Shown: one piece after another, positions 48,094-56,972 of the stretch
How positions within the stretch are numbered: position 1 is the stretch's first letter
How the letters are laid out: every line of letters begins with the position of its first letter
Source of the DNA: Oxalobacteraceae bacterium
GTDB taxonomy: Bacteria > Pseudomonadota > Gammaproteobacteria > Burkholderiales > Burkholderiaceae_D
DNA: 64,000 nucleotides
Reading direction: 5' to 3'
Assembly (NCBI GenBank): GCA_947448025.1
Contig: CANFLV010000012.1
Span: forward strand, 1 to 64,000
Program-made: the position numbers and the translations under genes
The notes under the pieces: model-generated
Told to the model about the DNA's origin: nothing
The model's input: only the letters and a program-made list of their open reading frames with translations
Database searches by the model: none

Positions 48094-48194
48094 CTTGCTC
48101 TCCTTGGTGAATGACGGACTAAAACCCTCTTTCGGTATAGTCCATAAACACCCGGAATGCCGGGATCTTGCGCGAGAGCTTGATCCGTCTCAAT

Positions 48195-48752
48195 TCAAAT
48201 ATCGCGGCTACGCTCTTTCTCCCACAGCACATCGCTGCCACCGGCAAATCGGTTCAGTACGCGCGACAGCACGAACAGCAAATCCGACAGTCGGTTCACA
48301 TACTGGCGCGGATGCTCGAAAATCTTTTCCGCCTTGCCCAGACTGACAATGGCGCGCTCGGCGCGGCGGCAGACCGTGCGGCAGACATGGGCTTGCGACG
48401 CGGCGCGCGAGCCGGCCGGCAGGATGAAATCTTTCAGTGGCGGCAAGTCGGCATTGTATTTTTCCAGCAGCGCATCGAGCCGCAAGACCTGTGCTTCGGT
48501 AATCATCTGGTAGCCGGGAATACACAATTCCCCGCCGAGATCGAACAGGTCATGCTGGATCGAGATCAGCTCTTCACGCAGCGCCGCCGGCATGTCCTCG
48601 CACAGCAGCAGGCCGATATGCGAATTGAGTTCATCGACATCGCCCATGGCATGCACGCGCAAGCCATCCTTGTCAATGCGGCTACCGTCACCAAGACCGG
48701 TGGTGCCCTGATCGCCGGTGCGCGTTGCAATTTTTGAAAGTCGATTGCCCAT
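48195..48752 (-). CDS. Cob(I)yrinic acid a,c-diamide adenosyltransferase (PduO type)
   Basis: 185 aa trimeric ATP:corrinoid adenosyltransferase. ATP-binding N-terminus IATRTGDQGTTGLGDGSRIDKD, then MGDVDELNSHIGLLL and the C-terminal CRRAERAIVSL ... YVNRLSDLLFVLSRVLN. Makes adenosylcobalamin; no other B12 genes are nearby, so it may salvage imported corrinoid. Confidence 0.95.
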   Translation of the reverse strand: MGNRLSKIATRTGDQGTTGLGDGSRIDKDGLRVHAMGDVDELNSHIGLLLCEDMPAALREELISIQHDLFDLGGELCIPGYQMITEAQVLRLDALLEKYNADLPPLKDFILPAGSRAASQAHVCRTVCRRAERAIVSLGKAEKIFEHPRQYVNRLSDLLFVLSRVLNRFAGGSDVLWEKERSRDI

Positions 48753-48807
48753 GATGTCTGCTTAAAGAATGAAAGGTAGGTCGAACACTAGCTGCTTCGT
48801 GCGCCAA

Positions 48808-48827
48808 TGTAAATCAGCGAATTTACA
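48808..48827. promoter_or_regulatory. Inverted repeat upstream of glcD
   Basis: TGTAAAT (48808-48814) and ATTTACA (48821-48827) separated by six bases, about 170 bp before glcD in a 244-bp gap that is otherwise featureless to me. Possible operator; no regulator gene is adjacent. Confidence 0.35.
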
Positions 48828-48996
48828 GAAGGCAAGGTAAAATCTTCAGCCCACTGCTGCAGGCCCGACCGCGTCGCGGCCGCTGCGCATGGTTTGACCC
48901 CGGAATGGCCACTGCTAAGCGCTAGCTGGACAAGGATAGATTCGGGGCCTGAGCAAGATTTTGCGCTGGCGTGACCGGCACTTATTGAGACAGAAA

Positions 48997-50484
48997 ATGA
49001 ACGCACGATCCGATCCTGAATTCACGCCCGCGCGGCAAAGCGAAGTCGTTGCAGCCCTGCGCGCACTGCTGCCCGAAGGCGGCGTGCTGTTCAATGAAGA
49101 AGATACCCGCCCCTATGAATGCGACGGCCTGGCCGCCTTCCGCCAGCTGCCGATGGTTGTGGTGCTGCCGCAGACCGAAGCCCATGTGGCAGCAGTGCTG
49201 CGCTGCTGCCGCGATCTGAAAGTACGTATCGTGCCGCGCGGCGCCGGTACCGGCCTGTCGGGCGGCGCCATGCCGATCGCCGATGGCGTGGTGCTGTCGA
49301 CGGCGCGACTGAACAAAATCATCAAGGTCGATGCCTTTGCGCGTACCGCCGTGGTGCAGCCGGGCGTGCGCAATCTGGCCATTTCAGAAGCGGTCGCGCA
49401 GCACGGCCTGTATTACGCGCCTGACCCGTCGTCGCAAATCGCCTGCACCATCGGTGGCAATGTCGCGGAAAACTCCGGCGGCGTGCATTGCTTGAAATAC
49501 GGCCTGACCGTGCATAACGTGCTGCGCGTGCGCATGGTGACCATCGACGGCGATGTCGTCGAACTCGGCAGCGAAGCGCTGGACGCGCCCGGTCTCGATT
49601 TGCTGGCGCTGTTCATCGGTTCCGAAGGCATGCTCGGCGTGGTCACCGAAGTGACTGTCAAGCTCGTGCCGAAACCGCGCCTGGCGCGCGTGATCATGGC
49701 GTCCTTCGATGATGTCGTCAAAGGCGGCAATGCGGTCGCCAGCGTGATCGCTGCGGGCATCATTCCGGCCGGACTGGAAATGATGGACAAGACCTCGTCG
49801 CGCATGGTCGAGCCGTTTGTGAAGGCCGGTTACGACATCGATGCCGAAGCGATTCTGCTGTGCGAATCCGATGGCATGCCGGAAGAAGTCGAAGAAGAAA
49901 TTGCCCGCATGACCGAAGTGCTGCGGGAATCCGGCGCGACCGCAATCGCCGTGTCGCAGGACGAGGCTGAGCGTCTGCGCTTCTGGTCCGGGCGCAAGAA
50001 TGCATTTCCGGCGGCAGGGCGTATTTCGCCCGACTACTATTGCATGGACGGCACGATCCCGCGCAAGCATCTGGCGACCGTCCTGCTCGGCATCGCCGCC
50101 ATGGAAATCAAATACGACATGCGCTGCGCGAACGTCTTCCATGCGGGTGACGGCAATCTGCATCCGCTGATCCTGTTCGATGCGAATCAGCCCGGTGAAT
50201 TCGATCGCGCTGAACAATTCGGTGCAGAGATCCTCGAGCTGTGCGTGCAGGTCGGCGGCACGATCACCGGCGAACACGGCGTGGGCATTGAAAAAATCAA
50301 TTCCATGTGCGTACAGTTTTCGCGCGCCGAACTTGATGCCTTCTTTGCCGTCAAGCGCGCCTTCGACACGGCCTTCCTGCTTAATCCCGACAAGGCGATC
50401 CCGACGCTGCAACGCTGTGCCGAGAACGGCAAGATGCATGTGCGTAATGGTCAGCTGAAGTTTGCCGATTTGTCGCGCTTTTAA
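48997..50484 (+). CDS. glcD: Glycolate oxidase subunit GlcD (FAD-linked)
   Basis: 495 aa from ATG 48997. FAD-binding PCMH domain: LPMVVVLPQTEAHVAAVLR, PRGAGTGLSGGAMPIADG, DPSSQIACTIGGNVAENSGG. C-terminal oxidase domain ends CVQVGGTITGEHGVGIEK and AFDTAFLLNPDKAIPT. Catalytic flavin subunit of membrane-associated glycolate oxidase, which feeds electrons to the quinone pool via GlcF. Operon with glcE and glcF. Confidence 0.96.
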   Translation: MNARSDPEFTPARQSEVVAALRALLPEGGVLFNEEDTRPYECDGLAAFRQLPMVVVLPQTEAHVAAVLRCCRDLKVRIVPRGAGTGLSGGAMPIADGVVLSTARLNKIIKVDAFARTAVVQPGVRNLAISEAVAQHGLYYAPDPSSQIACTIGGNVAENSGGVHCLKYGLTVHNVLRVRMVTIDGDVVELGSEALDAPGLDLLALFIGSEGMLGVVTEVTVKLVPKPRLARVIMASFDDVVKGGNAVASVIAAGIIPAGLEMMDKTSSRMVEPFVKAGYDIDAEAILLCESDGMPEEVEEEIARMTEVLRESGATAIAVSQDEAERLRFWSGRKNAFPAAGRISPDYYCMDGTIPRKHLATVLLGIAAMEIKYDMRCANVFHAGDGNLHPLILFDANQPGEFDRAEQFGAEILELCVQVGGTITGEHGVGIEKINSMCVQFSRAELDAFFAVKRAFDTAFLLNPDKAIPTLQRCAENGKMHVRNGQLKFADLSRF

Positions 50485-50523
50485 AGCTGCGCTTTTAATT
50501 ATTGGACCGAATTGGACGCACAG

Positions 50524-51594
50524 ATGGAACAGGTATTGGAGCAATTCAGGCAGCGCATTGTGGCAGCCACAGAAGCGGGCACGCCTTTGCGCCTGCGCGG
50601 CGGCGGCAGCAAGGACTGGTACGGCCAGTCGCTCGAGGGCGAGATCCTCGATACGCGCGCCTACACCGGCATCATTGCGTATGAGCCGACGGAACTCGTG
50701 ATCACGGCGCGCTGCGGTACGCCGCTGGCGGAAATCGAAACCGTACTTGCGACGCAAAGCCAGATGCTGGCCTTCGAGCCGCCGCATTTTGGCGCAGCCA
50801 CCGTCGGCGGCATGGTCGCGGCCGGTCTGTCCGGACCACGACGCCAGGCTGTCGGTGCGGTGCGCGATTTCGTGCTCGGCGCAGTCGTCATGGACGGACG
50901 CGGCGAGGTGCTGCATTTTGGCGGACAGGTGATGAAGAACGTCGCCGGCTATGACGTCTCGCGCGCACTGGCAGGATCGCTCGGCACGCTCGGGCTGATC
51001 CTCGAGGTCTCCTTGAAAGTCTTGCCGGTGCCGTATGCCGAAGCCACGCTGCACCTGCCAATGTCGCAGGCCGATGCCTTGCGCTCCTTGAACGAATGGG
51101 GTGGTCAGCCGTTGCCGATTTCGGCCAGCATGTGGCAAGGAGGCAGCCTGCTGGTACGCCTGTCGGGTGCGGAAGCGGCCGTGCTCTCAGCCATGCAAAA
51201 AATAGGTGGCGACTCGATCGATCGCGCACCGGCTCTGTGGGCCGCCTTGCGCGAACAGAAGACCGACTTTTTCGCCGATGCGACACAGGGTGGCCAGCGT
51301 CTGTGGCGCTTATCGGTGCCGAGCGTGACGCCGGAGCTGGATTTGCCCGGTGTGCAATTGATCGAATGGGGCGGGGCGCAGCGCTGGCTCAAGTCGACCG
51401 GTGCCGCTGCCGATATCCGCGCGGCAGTGACGCGCGCAGGCGGTCATGCGACCCTGTTTCGCGCGGCGGAGGGCAAGGCCGAGGCCGAAGTCTTCCATCC
51501 GCTCGCACCGACCGTGGGCGCGATCCAGCGCCGCCTGATGAGTTCATTCGATCCGGCTGGCGTGTTCAACCGCAATCGCATGTACCGCGCATGA
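50524..51594 (+). CDS. glcE: Glycolate oxidase subunit GlcE (FAD-binding)
   Basis: 356 aa from ATG 50524 (MEQVLEQFRQRI). A second, shorter FAD-linked subunit: LRLRGGGSKDWYG, YEPTELVITARCGTPLAEIE, FGAATVGGMVAAGLSGPRR and VMKNVAGYDVSRALAGSLGTLGLI. An in-frame TTG at 50512 is an alternative start. Lies 39 bp after glcD and 13 bp before glcF. Confidence 0.95.
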   Translation: MEQVLEQFRQRIVAATEAGTPLRLRGGGSKDWYGQSLEGEILDTRAYTGIIAYEPTELVITARCGTPLAEIETVLATQSQMLAFEPPHFGAATVGGMVAAGLSGPRRQAVGAVRDFVLGAVVMDGRGEVLHFGGQVMKNVAGYDVSRALAGSLGTLGLILEVSLKVLPVPYAEATLHLPMSQADALRSLNEWGGQPLPISASMWQGGSLLVRLSGAEAAVLSAMQKIGGDSIDRAPALWAALREQKTDFFADATQGGQRLWRLSVPSVTPELDLPGVQLIEWGGAQRWLKSTGAAADIRAAVTRAGGHATLFRAAEGKAEAEVFHPLAPTVGAIQRRLMSSFDPAGVFNRNRMYRA

Positions 51595-51607
51595 ATTTGA
51601 GGAACTG

Positions 51608-52837
51608 ATGCAAACGAATCTCGCAGATTTCATTAAAAATACGCCCGCCGGCGACGAAGCCGATGCGATTCTGCGCAGCTGCGTCCATTGCGGCTTTTGT
51701 ACCGCGACCTGTCCGACTTACCAGCTGCTGGGCGATGAGCTCGATGGCCCGCGCGGGCGCATCTACCTGATCAAGCAAGTTCTCGAAGGCCAGGAAGTCA
51801 CCGCCAAGACCCAGCAGCATCTGGACCGCTGCCTGACCTGCCGTAATTGCGAATCGACCTGTCCTTCGGGCGTGAAGTATGGCCGCCTGCTCGATATCGG
51901 CCGCCATGTCGTCGACGACCGCGTCAAGCGACCGCTGAGCCAGCGCGTCATGCGCACGGTGCTCAAAGAAACGCTGCCGCGTGAATGGCTGTTCACGCCG
52001 GCCATGAAGCTCGGCCAGCTGGTGCGCCCGCTGATGCCGCAAGCTTTGCATAACAAAATCCCGGCGCGCAAATCATCCGGCGCCTGGCCAGTCACGGAAC
52101 ATGCGCGCAAGATGGTCCTGCTCGATGGCTGCGTCCAGCCCGGCATGGCGCCGAACATCAACAGGTCCACTGCGCGCGTGCTCGATGCGCTCGGCGTGCA
52201 ATTGATCGTAGCACCGAAAGCCGGCTGCTGCGGCGCGATCCGGCATCACTTGAACGATCAGGCTGGTGGTCTGGCCGACATGCGCCGTAATATCGACGCC
52301 TGGTGGCCGCTCGTGGAAGCGGGCGCGGAAGCAATCGTGATGACGGCTTCAGGCTGTGGCGCCACCGTCAAGGAGTATGGCCATCTGCTGGCGGGCGACG
52401 CTGACTATGCCGTGAAGGCTGCGCGCATTTCCGCACTCACACGCGACCTCAGTGAAATCATGCCGGCCTTCGAAGCCGAGCTGGCCGTCAAGCTCGCGGG
52501 AAAAATCACCGAGCGCGTCGCCTACCATCCGCCGTGCACGCTGCAGCACGGCCAGCAAATCCGCGGCAAGGTCGAAGGCGTCTTGCGCGCCGCCGGCGTG
52601 GATGTCGTACTGTGCGCCGACAGCCATCTGTGCTGCGGTTCGGCCGGTACGTATTCCGTGACCCAGCCCGAGCTGTCCTACAAGCTGCGCGATAACAAAC
52701 TCGCGAATCTGCAAGCCACGGGCGCTGCGCGTATCGTCTCGGCTAATATCGGCTGCCTTACGCATCTGCAGTCGGGTACAGAGACGCCGGTCGAGCACTG
52801 GATAGAACTGATCGATCATGCGCTCACGACGGCTTGA
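51608..52837 (+). CDS. glcF: Glycolate oxidase iron-sulfur subunit GlcF
   Basis: 409 aa. Two 4Fe-4S sites in the N-terminus: CVHCGFCTATCPTYQ and CLTCRNCESTCPSG. Two CCG domains follow (GCCGAIRHHL, SGCGATVKEYGH and SHLCCGSAGTYSV, NIGCLTHLQ). Transfers electrons from GlcD/E. GAGGAACTG precedes the ATG. Confidence 0.97.
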   Translation: MQTNLADFIKNTPAGDEADAILRSCVHCGFCTATCPTYQLLGDELDGPRGRIYLIKQVLEGQEVTAKTQQHLDRCLTCRNCESTCPSGVKYGRLLDIGRHVVDDRVKRPLSQRVMRTVLKETLPREWLFTPAMKLGQLVRPLMPQALHNKIPARKSSGAWPVTEHARKMVLLDGCVQPGMAPNINRSTARVLDALGVQLIVAPKAGCCGAIRHHLNDQAGGLADMRRNIDAWWPLVEAGAEAIVMTASGCGATVKEYGHLLAGDADYAVKAARISALTRDLSEIMPAFEAELAVKLAGKITERVAYHPPCTLQHGQQIRGKVEGVLRAAGVDVVLCADSHLCCGSAGTYSVTQPELSYKLRDNKLANLQATGAARIVSANIGCLTHLQSGTETPVEHWIELIDHALTTA

Positions 52838-52851
52838 TTGACTGCGTTTTG

Positions 52852-52885
52852 CGCCAGCCGCGGCAGCTGCCGGCTGGCGTATTTT
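52852..52885 (+). terminator. Terminator of glcDEF
   Basis: CGCCAGCCG (52852-52860) pairs with CGGCTGGCG (52871-52879) over a 10-base loop, followed by TATTTT. Confidence 0.7.
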
Positions 52886-52940
52886 CGACTGATATATTGT
52901 GCTAATCTTTGCACCCGTTCCAACAAAAAAAATATCAATC

Positions 52941-54068
52941 ATGCATACAGCGATCATCACCGGCACCGGCCTTTTCACGCCCGAGCACATCATCACCAAT
53001 GCGGAACTCGTTACCTCCTTCAATGCCTACGTCGGCCTGTTCAATGAAAAGAACAAGGACGCGATCGCTGCCGGCAGCATCACCGCCCTGCAGACCTCGA
53101 GTCCCGAATTCATTGAAAAAGCCTCCGGCATCAAGCAGCGTTACGTGCTCGAAAAGACCGGCGTGCTCGATCCGGAGCGCATGTACCCGCGTTTCACCGA
53201 GCGCCCGGATGATGTGCTGTCACTGGAAGCTGAAATTGCCGTAGCCGCCTGTCGCCAGGCGATCGCTGCCGCCGGCAAGACCGCCGCCGATATCGATGGC
53301 GTGATTTGCGCCTCGGCGAACATGCAGCGTGCCTACCCGGCCATGGCCATCGAGATCCAGCAGGAACTCGGTATCAATGGCTTTGGCTTTGACATGAATG
53401 TGGCCTGTTCGGCGGCGACCTTCGCCATCGAGCAGGCGGCCAATGCCGTGAAGTCGGGCGCGGCGCGCGCGATCCTGATCGTCAATCCGGAAATCACCTC
53501 GGCCCACCTCGAGTGGCGCGACCGCGACTGCCATTTCATTTTCGGCGACGTGGCCACGGCCATCATCGTTGAGCGTTCTGACCTCGTGTCGGAGCAGGCC
53601 GAGAGCCGCTGGGAAATCCTGGGCACGAAACTGGCGACGCAATTCTCGAACAATATCCGCAATAACTTCGGCTTCATGAATCGCGCCGAAGACAGCGATC
53701 CGAATGCGCGCGACAAGACCTTCCGTCAAGAGGGCCGCAAGGTGTTCAAGGAAGTCGTGCCGCTGGCCGCAGCGCACATCGAAGGGCATCTGGCAACGCT
53801 CGGCTTTACACCGCTGGAAGTGCGCCGCTTCTGGCTGCATCAGGCGAACCTGGGGATGAACGAGTTCGTCACGCGCAAGTTGCTGGGACGTGACGCAAGC
53901 CGCGATGAAGCGCCGGTGATTCTCGACGAGTTTGCCAATACTGCATCGGCCGGATCGATCATTGCCTTTCATCGGCATAACCGCGATTTGGCCGCGGGGC
54001 AGCTCGGCGTGATCTGTTCGTTTGGTGCGGGATATTCGGTGGGGAGTGTGGTGCTGCGTAAGCTGTAA
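52941..54068 (+). CDS. Beta-ketoacyl-ACP synthase III-like condensing enzyme (FabH family)
   Basis: 375 aa from ATG 52941 ([20 protein letters not shown]). Cys-His-Asn triad in [30 protein letters not shown] and [14 protein letters not shown]. About 50 residues longer than housekeeping FabH because of a helical insert after residue 25. It resembles the Pseudomonas PA3286-type enzyme, which takes medium-chain acyl-CoA from beta-oxidation into fatty-acid synthesis; that assignment is from memory. No fab genes adjacent. AT-rich leader with no clear Shine-Dalgarno. Confidence 0.85.
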   Translation: MHTAIITGTGLFTPEHIITNAELVTSFNAYVGLFNEKNKDAIAAGSITALQTSSPEFIEKASGIKQRYVLEKTGVLDPERMYPRFTERPDDVLSLEAEIAVAACRQAIAAAGKTAADIDGVICASANMQRAYPAMAIEIQQELGINGFGFDMNVACSAATFAIEQAANAVKSGAARAILIVNPEITSAHLEWRDRDCHFIFGDVATAIIVERSDLVSEQAESRWEILGTKLATQFSNNIRNNFGFMNRAEDSDPNARDKTFRQEGRKVFKEVVPLAAAHIEGHLATLGFTPLEVRRFWLHQANLGMNEFVTRKLLGRDASRDEAPVILDEFANTASAGSIIAFHRHNRDLAAGQLGVICSFGAGYSVGSVVLRKL

Positions 54069-54131
54069 GGCTGCTTACCGGCGTTCCTTTGCGGCGCCGG
54101 TCGCTGTGGGACGCGCAGTATTCTTGTTGGC

Positions 54132-54217
54132 GCAGTCCGGGACCGGCACATGGCAGCACACCGGGTCCATAGACCGGACCCTGACTGGTGGTCAACCATG
54201 TGCCGGTCCCGGACCGC
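54132..54217 (-). repeat. Palindromic structured repeat, copy 2
   Basis: The 86-nt element's arms 54132-54153 and 54196-54217 pair at 21 of 22 positions; the exception is A.C on the + strand but G.U on the minus strand, so the element reads minus. Read that way it contains TTGACCACCAGTCAGGG as in copy 1, an unpaired AGTCA, and a tip stem GGGTCC/GGACCC where copy 1 has GGGCCC/GGGCCC. It sits between the FabH-like and methyltransferase stop codons. Confidence 0.88.
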
Positions 54218-54273
54218 TTAATACGTTTATCTTTGCATCCAAACCCTGTGGCGCAGGGTTTTGTGGTTGTGAT

Positions 54274-54981
54274 TCAGGCGACTTTTTTCAGCAAATCGAC
54301 GCGCATCGGCGCTTCGAATTTCGCACCTTCTTCGGTCATGTGCGCAGTGAATTTCTCGCGCACCTGTTCATACACTGCCGGCGTCAGTTTGTGCTCGGTA
54401 TGCGTGACCTTCAATACCTTTTCTTCAAACGTCGCAAAATCGCGATACCGTACTGGGGACTTGAAAAACGTTTCCGATACCAGCGTAAATCCTGGTGAAG
54501 CAGCCGCGCGTTCAGTGGCGGCAAATGCTGCTTCACGCACGCGCTGCTCGTCATGAAACAGACGCAGGATCTCGTTGTAGGCGCCGTCAAATACCGGCTC
54601 TGAAATATAGGCCAGTCCACCCGGCGCGAGCACGCGGTGGATCTCGGCAAAGGTCTGGTCCAGCAATTCGTTCGGTACATGATGCAGCGACTTGAACATG
54701 AACACGATGTCGACGCTGGCGTCGGCGGCGGGAATCGCCTGCGCGCCGCCGAGTGCGAACTGTACGTTCGGCATATCCGTGACCAGCAGGTTTTTCGCAT
54801 GCTGGCGTTCATCGACTTCGAGCGCCACGATGCTGGCAGGTCGGCCGGTCTTGGCAATTGCCCGGGTCCGGTCGGCCGCACCGCAGCCAAGTTCAAGCAC
54901 GCGTGCGCCGTCAAGCGGCAGGGCATCGATCAATTCTTGTTCATTGCGCAGCACGTCATCGCCGCTACTGGAAATCTGCAT
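54274..54981 (-). CDS. Class I SAM-dependent methyltransferase
   Basis: 235 aa. SAM motif I VLELGCGAADRTRAIA, acidic loop VALEVDERQ, motif around SVDIVFMFKSLHHVP, and post-III VLAPGGLAYISEP. Methyltransf_11/25-type small-molecule enzyme; substrate unknown. The gene follows dctP on the same strand after about 70 bp. Confidence 0.88.
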   Translation of the reverse strand: MQISSSGDDVLRNEQELIDALPLDGARVLELGCGAADRTRAIAKTGRPASIVALEVDERQHAKNLLVTDMPNVQFALGGAQAIPAADASVDIVFMFKSLHHVPNELLDQTFAEIHRVLAPGGLAYISEPVFDGAYNEILRLFHDEQRVREAAFAATERAAASPGFTLVSETFFKSPVRYRDFATFEEKVLKVTHTEHKLTPAVYEQVREKFTAHMTEEGAKFEAPMRVDLLKKVA

Positions 54982-55053
54982 GGGGAATAGCTTGGTGAGA
55001 TGTTTGGTCTGGAAGAGGCGGCTTCCCGGCAGAAGGCCGGCAAGCCGTGTTGA

Positions 55054-56058
55054 TTACTTGTAGCCGAGTGCCGCGGTTTCCTTGTCGACGGCTTTCAGCA
55101 TTTCGGTGCCGATGCGCGACTCCATCTCCTTGCGCACTGGCAGCAGGGCTTTGCGCCATTCTGCTTTTTCCGTCGGTGTCAGAGCGTAGACAGTCGTCTT
55201 GCCGGCTTTCTTGATGCCATCGAGCGCGGCATCATTCTCCTGCTGCGCGATTGCATTCGTGTAGCGCGTCGCATCTTTCATCGCGCCCTCGAGCTGCGTC
55301 CGTATATCGGCTGGCAAGCCATCCCAGAATTTCTTGTTCACGATGACCGCATAACCGATGTAGCCATGGTCGGAGACGGTCAGATGGCTTTGTACTTCAT
55401 GGGTTTTTTGCGTGAAGATATTCGAGTTCGTATTTTCCGTGCCATTGACGACGCCAGTCTGCAGCGCCTGATACACCTCGGAGAACGCCATTACCTGCGG
55501 ATTTGCACCGAGCGCGCGCATTTGCGCGTCGAGTACCTTGGACGACTGGATGCGCATCTTCAAGCCCTTGAAATCGGCTGGCACATGCAAAGGCTTGTTC
55601 GCGGTCATTTGCTTGAAGCCGTTGTCCCAGTAGGCGAGCCCGCTGATGCCTTTCGATTCCAGCTTCTTGAACAATTCTTTACCGACCGGGCCTTCCGTGA
55701 TCCGGTAGAGCACGGCCTTGTCCGGGAAGATATATGGCAGATCGAAGGCTTCGAATTCCTTCACGCCGAGCGGACCGAATTTCGCCAGCGATGGCGCCAG
55801 CATTTGTACTGCGCCGAGCTGCAATGCTTCGAGTTCTTCCTTGTCCTTGTACAGCTGGCTGTTCGGATACAGCTCTACCTTGACGCGACCGTTCGTGGCC
55901 TTTTCAGCGAGCTCCTTGAAGCGCTCGGCGCCTTTGCCTTTTGGCGTGTCGGTGGCGACCACATGGCTGAACTTGATGATGATCGGTGTCTGCGCAAAAG
56001 CGGAGCCGCTGATCAGGGCAGCGGCGGACAGGGCAAACAGCAGGGATTTCAATTTCAT
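55054..56058 (-). CDS. dctP: TRAP transporter substrate-binding protein (DctP family)
   Basis: 334 aa periplasmic binding protein. Signal peptide MKLKSLLFALSAAALISGSAFAQ, then IIIKFSHVVATDTPKGKGAERF, the conserved arginine region GLKMRIQSSKVLDAQMRALGANPQVM, and NGTENTNSNIFTQKTHEVQ. It should bind a carboxylate, plausibly the substrate of the adjoining CoA-ester pathway. The membrane subunits DctQ/DctM are absent from either side. Confidence 0.94.
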   Translation of the reverse strand: MKLKSLLFALSAAALISGSAFAQTPIIIKFSHVVATDTPKGKGAERFKELAEKATNGRVKVELYPNSQLYKDKEELEALQLGAVQMLAPSLAKFGPLGVKEFEAFDLPYIFPDKAVLYRITEGPVGKELFKKLESKGISGLAYWDNGFKQMTANKPLHVPADFKGLKMRIQSSKVLDAQMRALGANPQVMAFSEVYQALQTGVVNGTENTNSNIFTQKTHEVQSHLTVSDHGYIGYAVIVNKKFWDGLPADIRTQLEGAMKDATRYTNAIAQQENDAALDGIKKAGKTTVYALTPTEKAEWRKALLPVRKEMESRIGTEMLKAVDKETAALGYK

Positions 56059-56139
56059 AATGTCTCCGGTTTTTTGGTTCTGGTTTTTTTATCATGCAGC
56101 CCTGTCCGCAATGGGCAGGGATAAAGCTATCTTTACCAT

Positions 56140-56955
56140 TTATGGCTGGCTGCGCAGCCTGGCTTCATCCACCATGCGCTGCGCGATCATGATCACCGGC
56201 TTGTCGACCATTTTTCCGTCAATGGCAACGGCTGCACCGTTGGCGACATGGGCGGCTTCGAGTACGCGATTGGCCCAGACGAGCTCACTCGCAGTCGGAC
56301 TGAAGCAGGCATGTACTTCGCTGATCTGCTTCGGATGAATGCACAGCTTCGCGCCAAATCCAAGACGACGCGCGCGTTGAGCATCATTGCGCAAGATGTC
56401 GGGATTGTCGAGTGCTGTTGTGACGCCATCGACGGGCGCTGCGATGCCGGCAAGACGCGATTCCAATACGATCTGTGAACGGAAGAACAATAATTCCTCG
56501 TAGCCTTCGGTGATGCCGAGGTCAAAACTGAAATCGATCGAGCCGAACAGCAGTCGCTCAACCCGCGCTGCATGCGCCAGCGCGCGCAGCTGCGCAAAGC
56601 CATGCGCGCTTTCGATCAGCGGCAGAATCGCTTTCGCGCCGACATCGACGAGCTTCTCGATATCGGCGACGTTTTCGGCTTTCGGCAAAATGATGCCCGC
56701 AACGCCCGGCATGCTGCACAGAGCCAGATCGTCGCCGAACCAGATACTGTCGGCGCTGTTGATGCGGATGATGACCTGTTGCGCCGGCGAGAGCCATGCC
56801 GCGAGCGCTTCGCGAGCAGCGGATTTTTCAGCGGCTGGCACGGCATCTTCAAGGTCGATGATGACCGCATCGGCACCGGCCGCGCAGGCTTTCGCAAAGC
56901 GCTCGGGACGATTGGCCGGAACGAACAGATAGGAGCGGCAGAGCGATGCAGACAT
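56140..56955 (-). CDS. CoA ester lyase (CitE/HpcH family, probable citramalyl-CoA lyase)
   Basis: 271 aa TIM-barrel lyase. Start RSYLFVPANRPERFAKACAAGADAVIIDLEDAVP with the metal-binding acid; IIRINSADSIWFGDDLAL; MPGVAGIILPKAEN; FGSIDFSFDLGI; and LCIHPKQISEVH. Cleaves a 3-hydroxy-acyl-CoA such as citramalyl- or malyl-CoA to acetyl-CoA plus an oxo-acid. Position in a set with CoA transferase and MaoC hydratase matches ripC/ccl of itaconate degradation. Confidence 0.9.
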   Translation of the reverse strand: MSASLCRSYLFVPANRPERFAKACAAGADAVIIDLEDAVPAAEKSAAREALAAWLSPAQQVIIRINSADSIWFGDDLALCSMPGVAGIILPKAENVADIEKLVDVGAKAILPLIESAHGFAQLRALAHAARVERLLFGSIDFSFDLGITEGYEELLFFRSQIVLESRLAGIAAPVDGVTTALDNPDILRNDAQRARRLGFGAKLCIHPKQISEVHACFSPTASELVWANRVLEAAHVANGAAVAIDGKMVDKPVIMIAQRMVDEARLRSQP

Positions 56956-56972
56956 GGCGAACTTTCCGGCGT

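Noticed and set aside
49384-51138. 584-aa minus-strand ORF opposite glcD/glcE
   Set aside because: It is a shadow of two well-supported oxidoreductase genes; its translation is rich in His/Arg/Asp with no domain and crosses the glcD-glcE gap.
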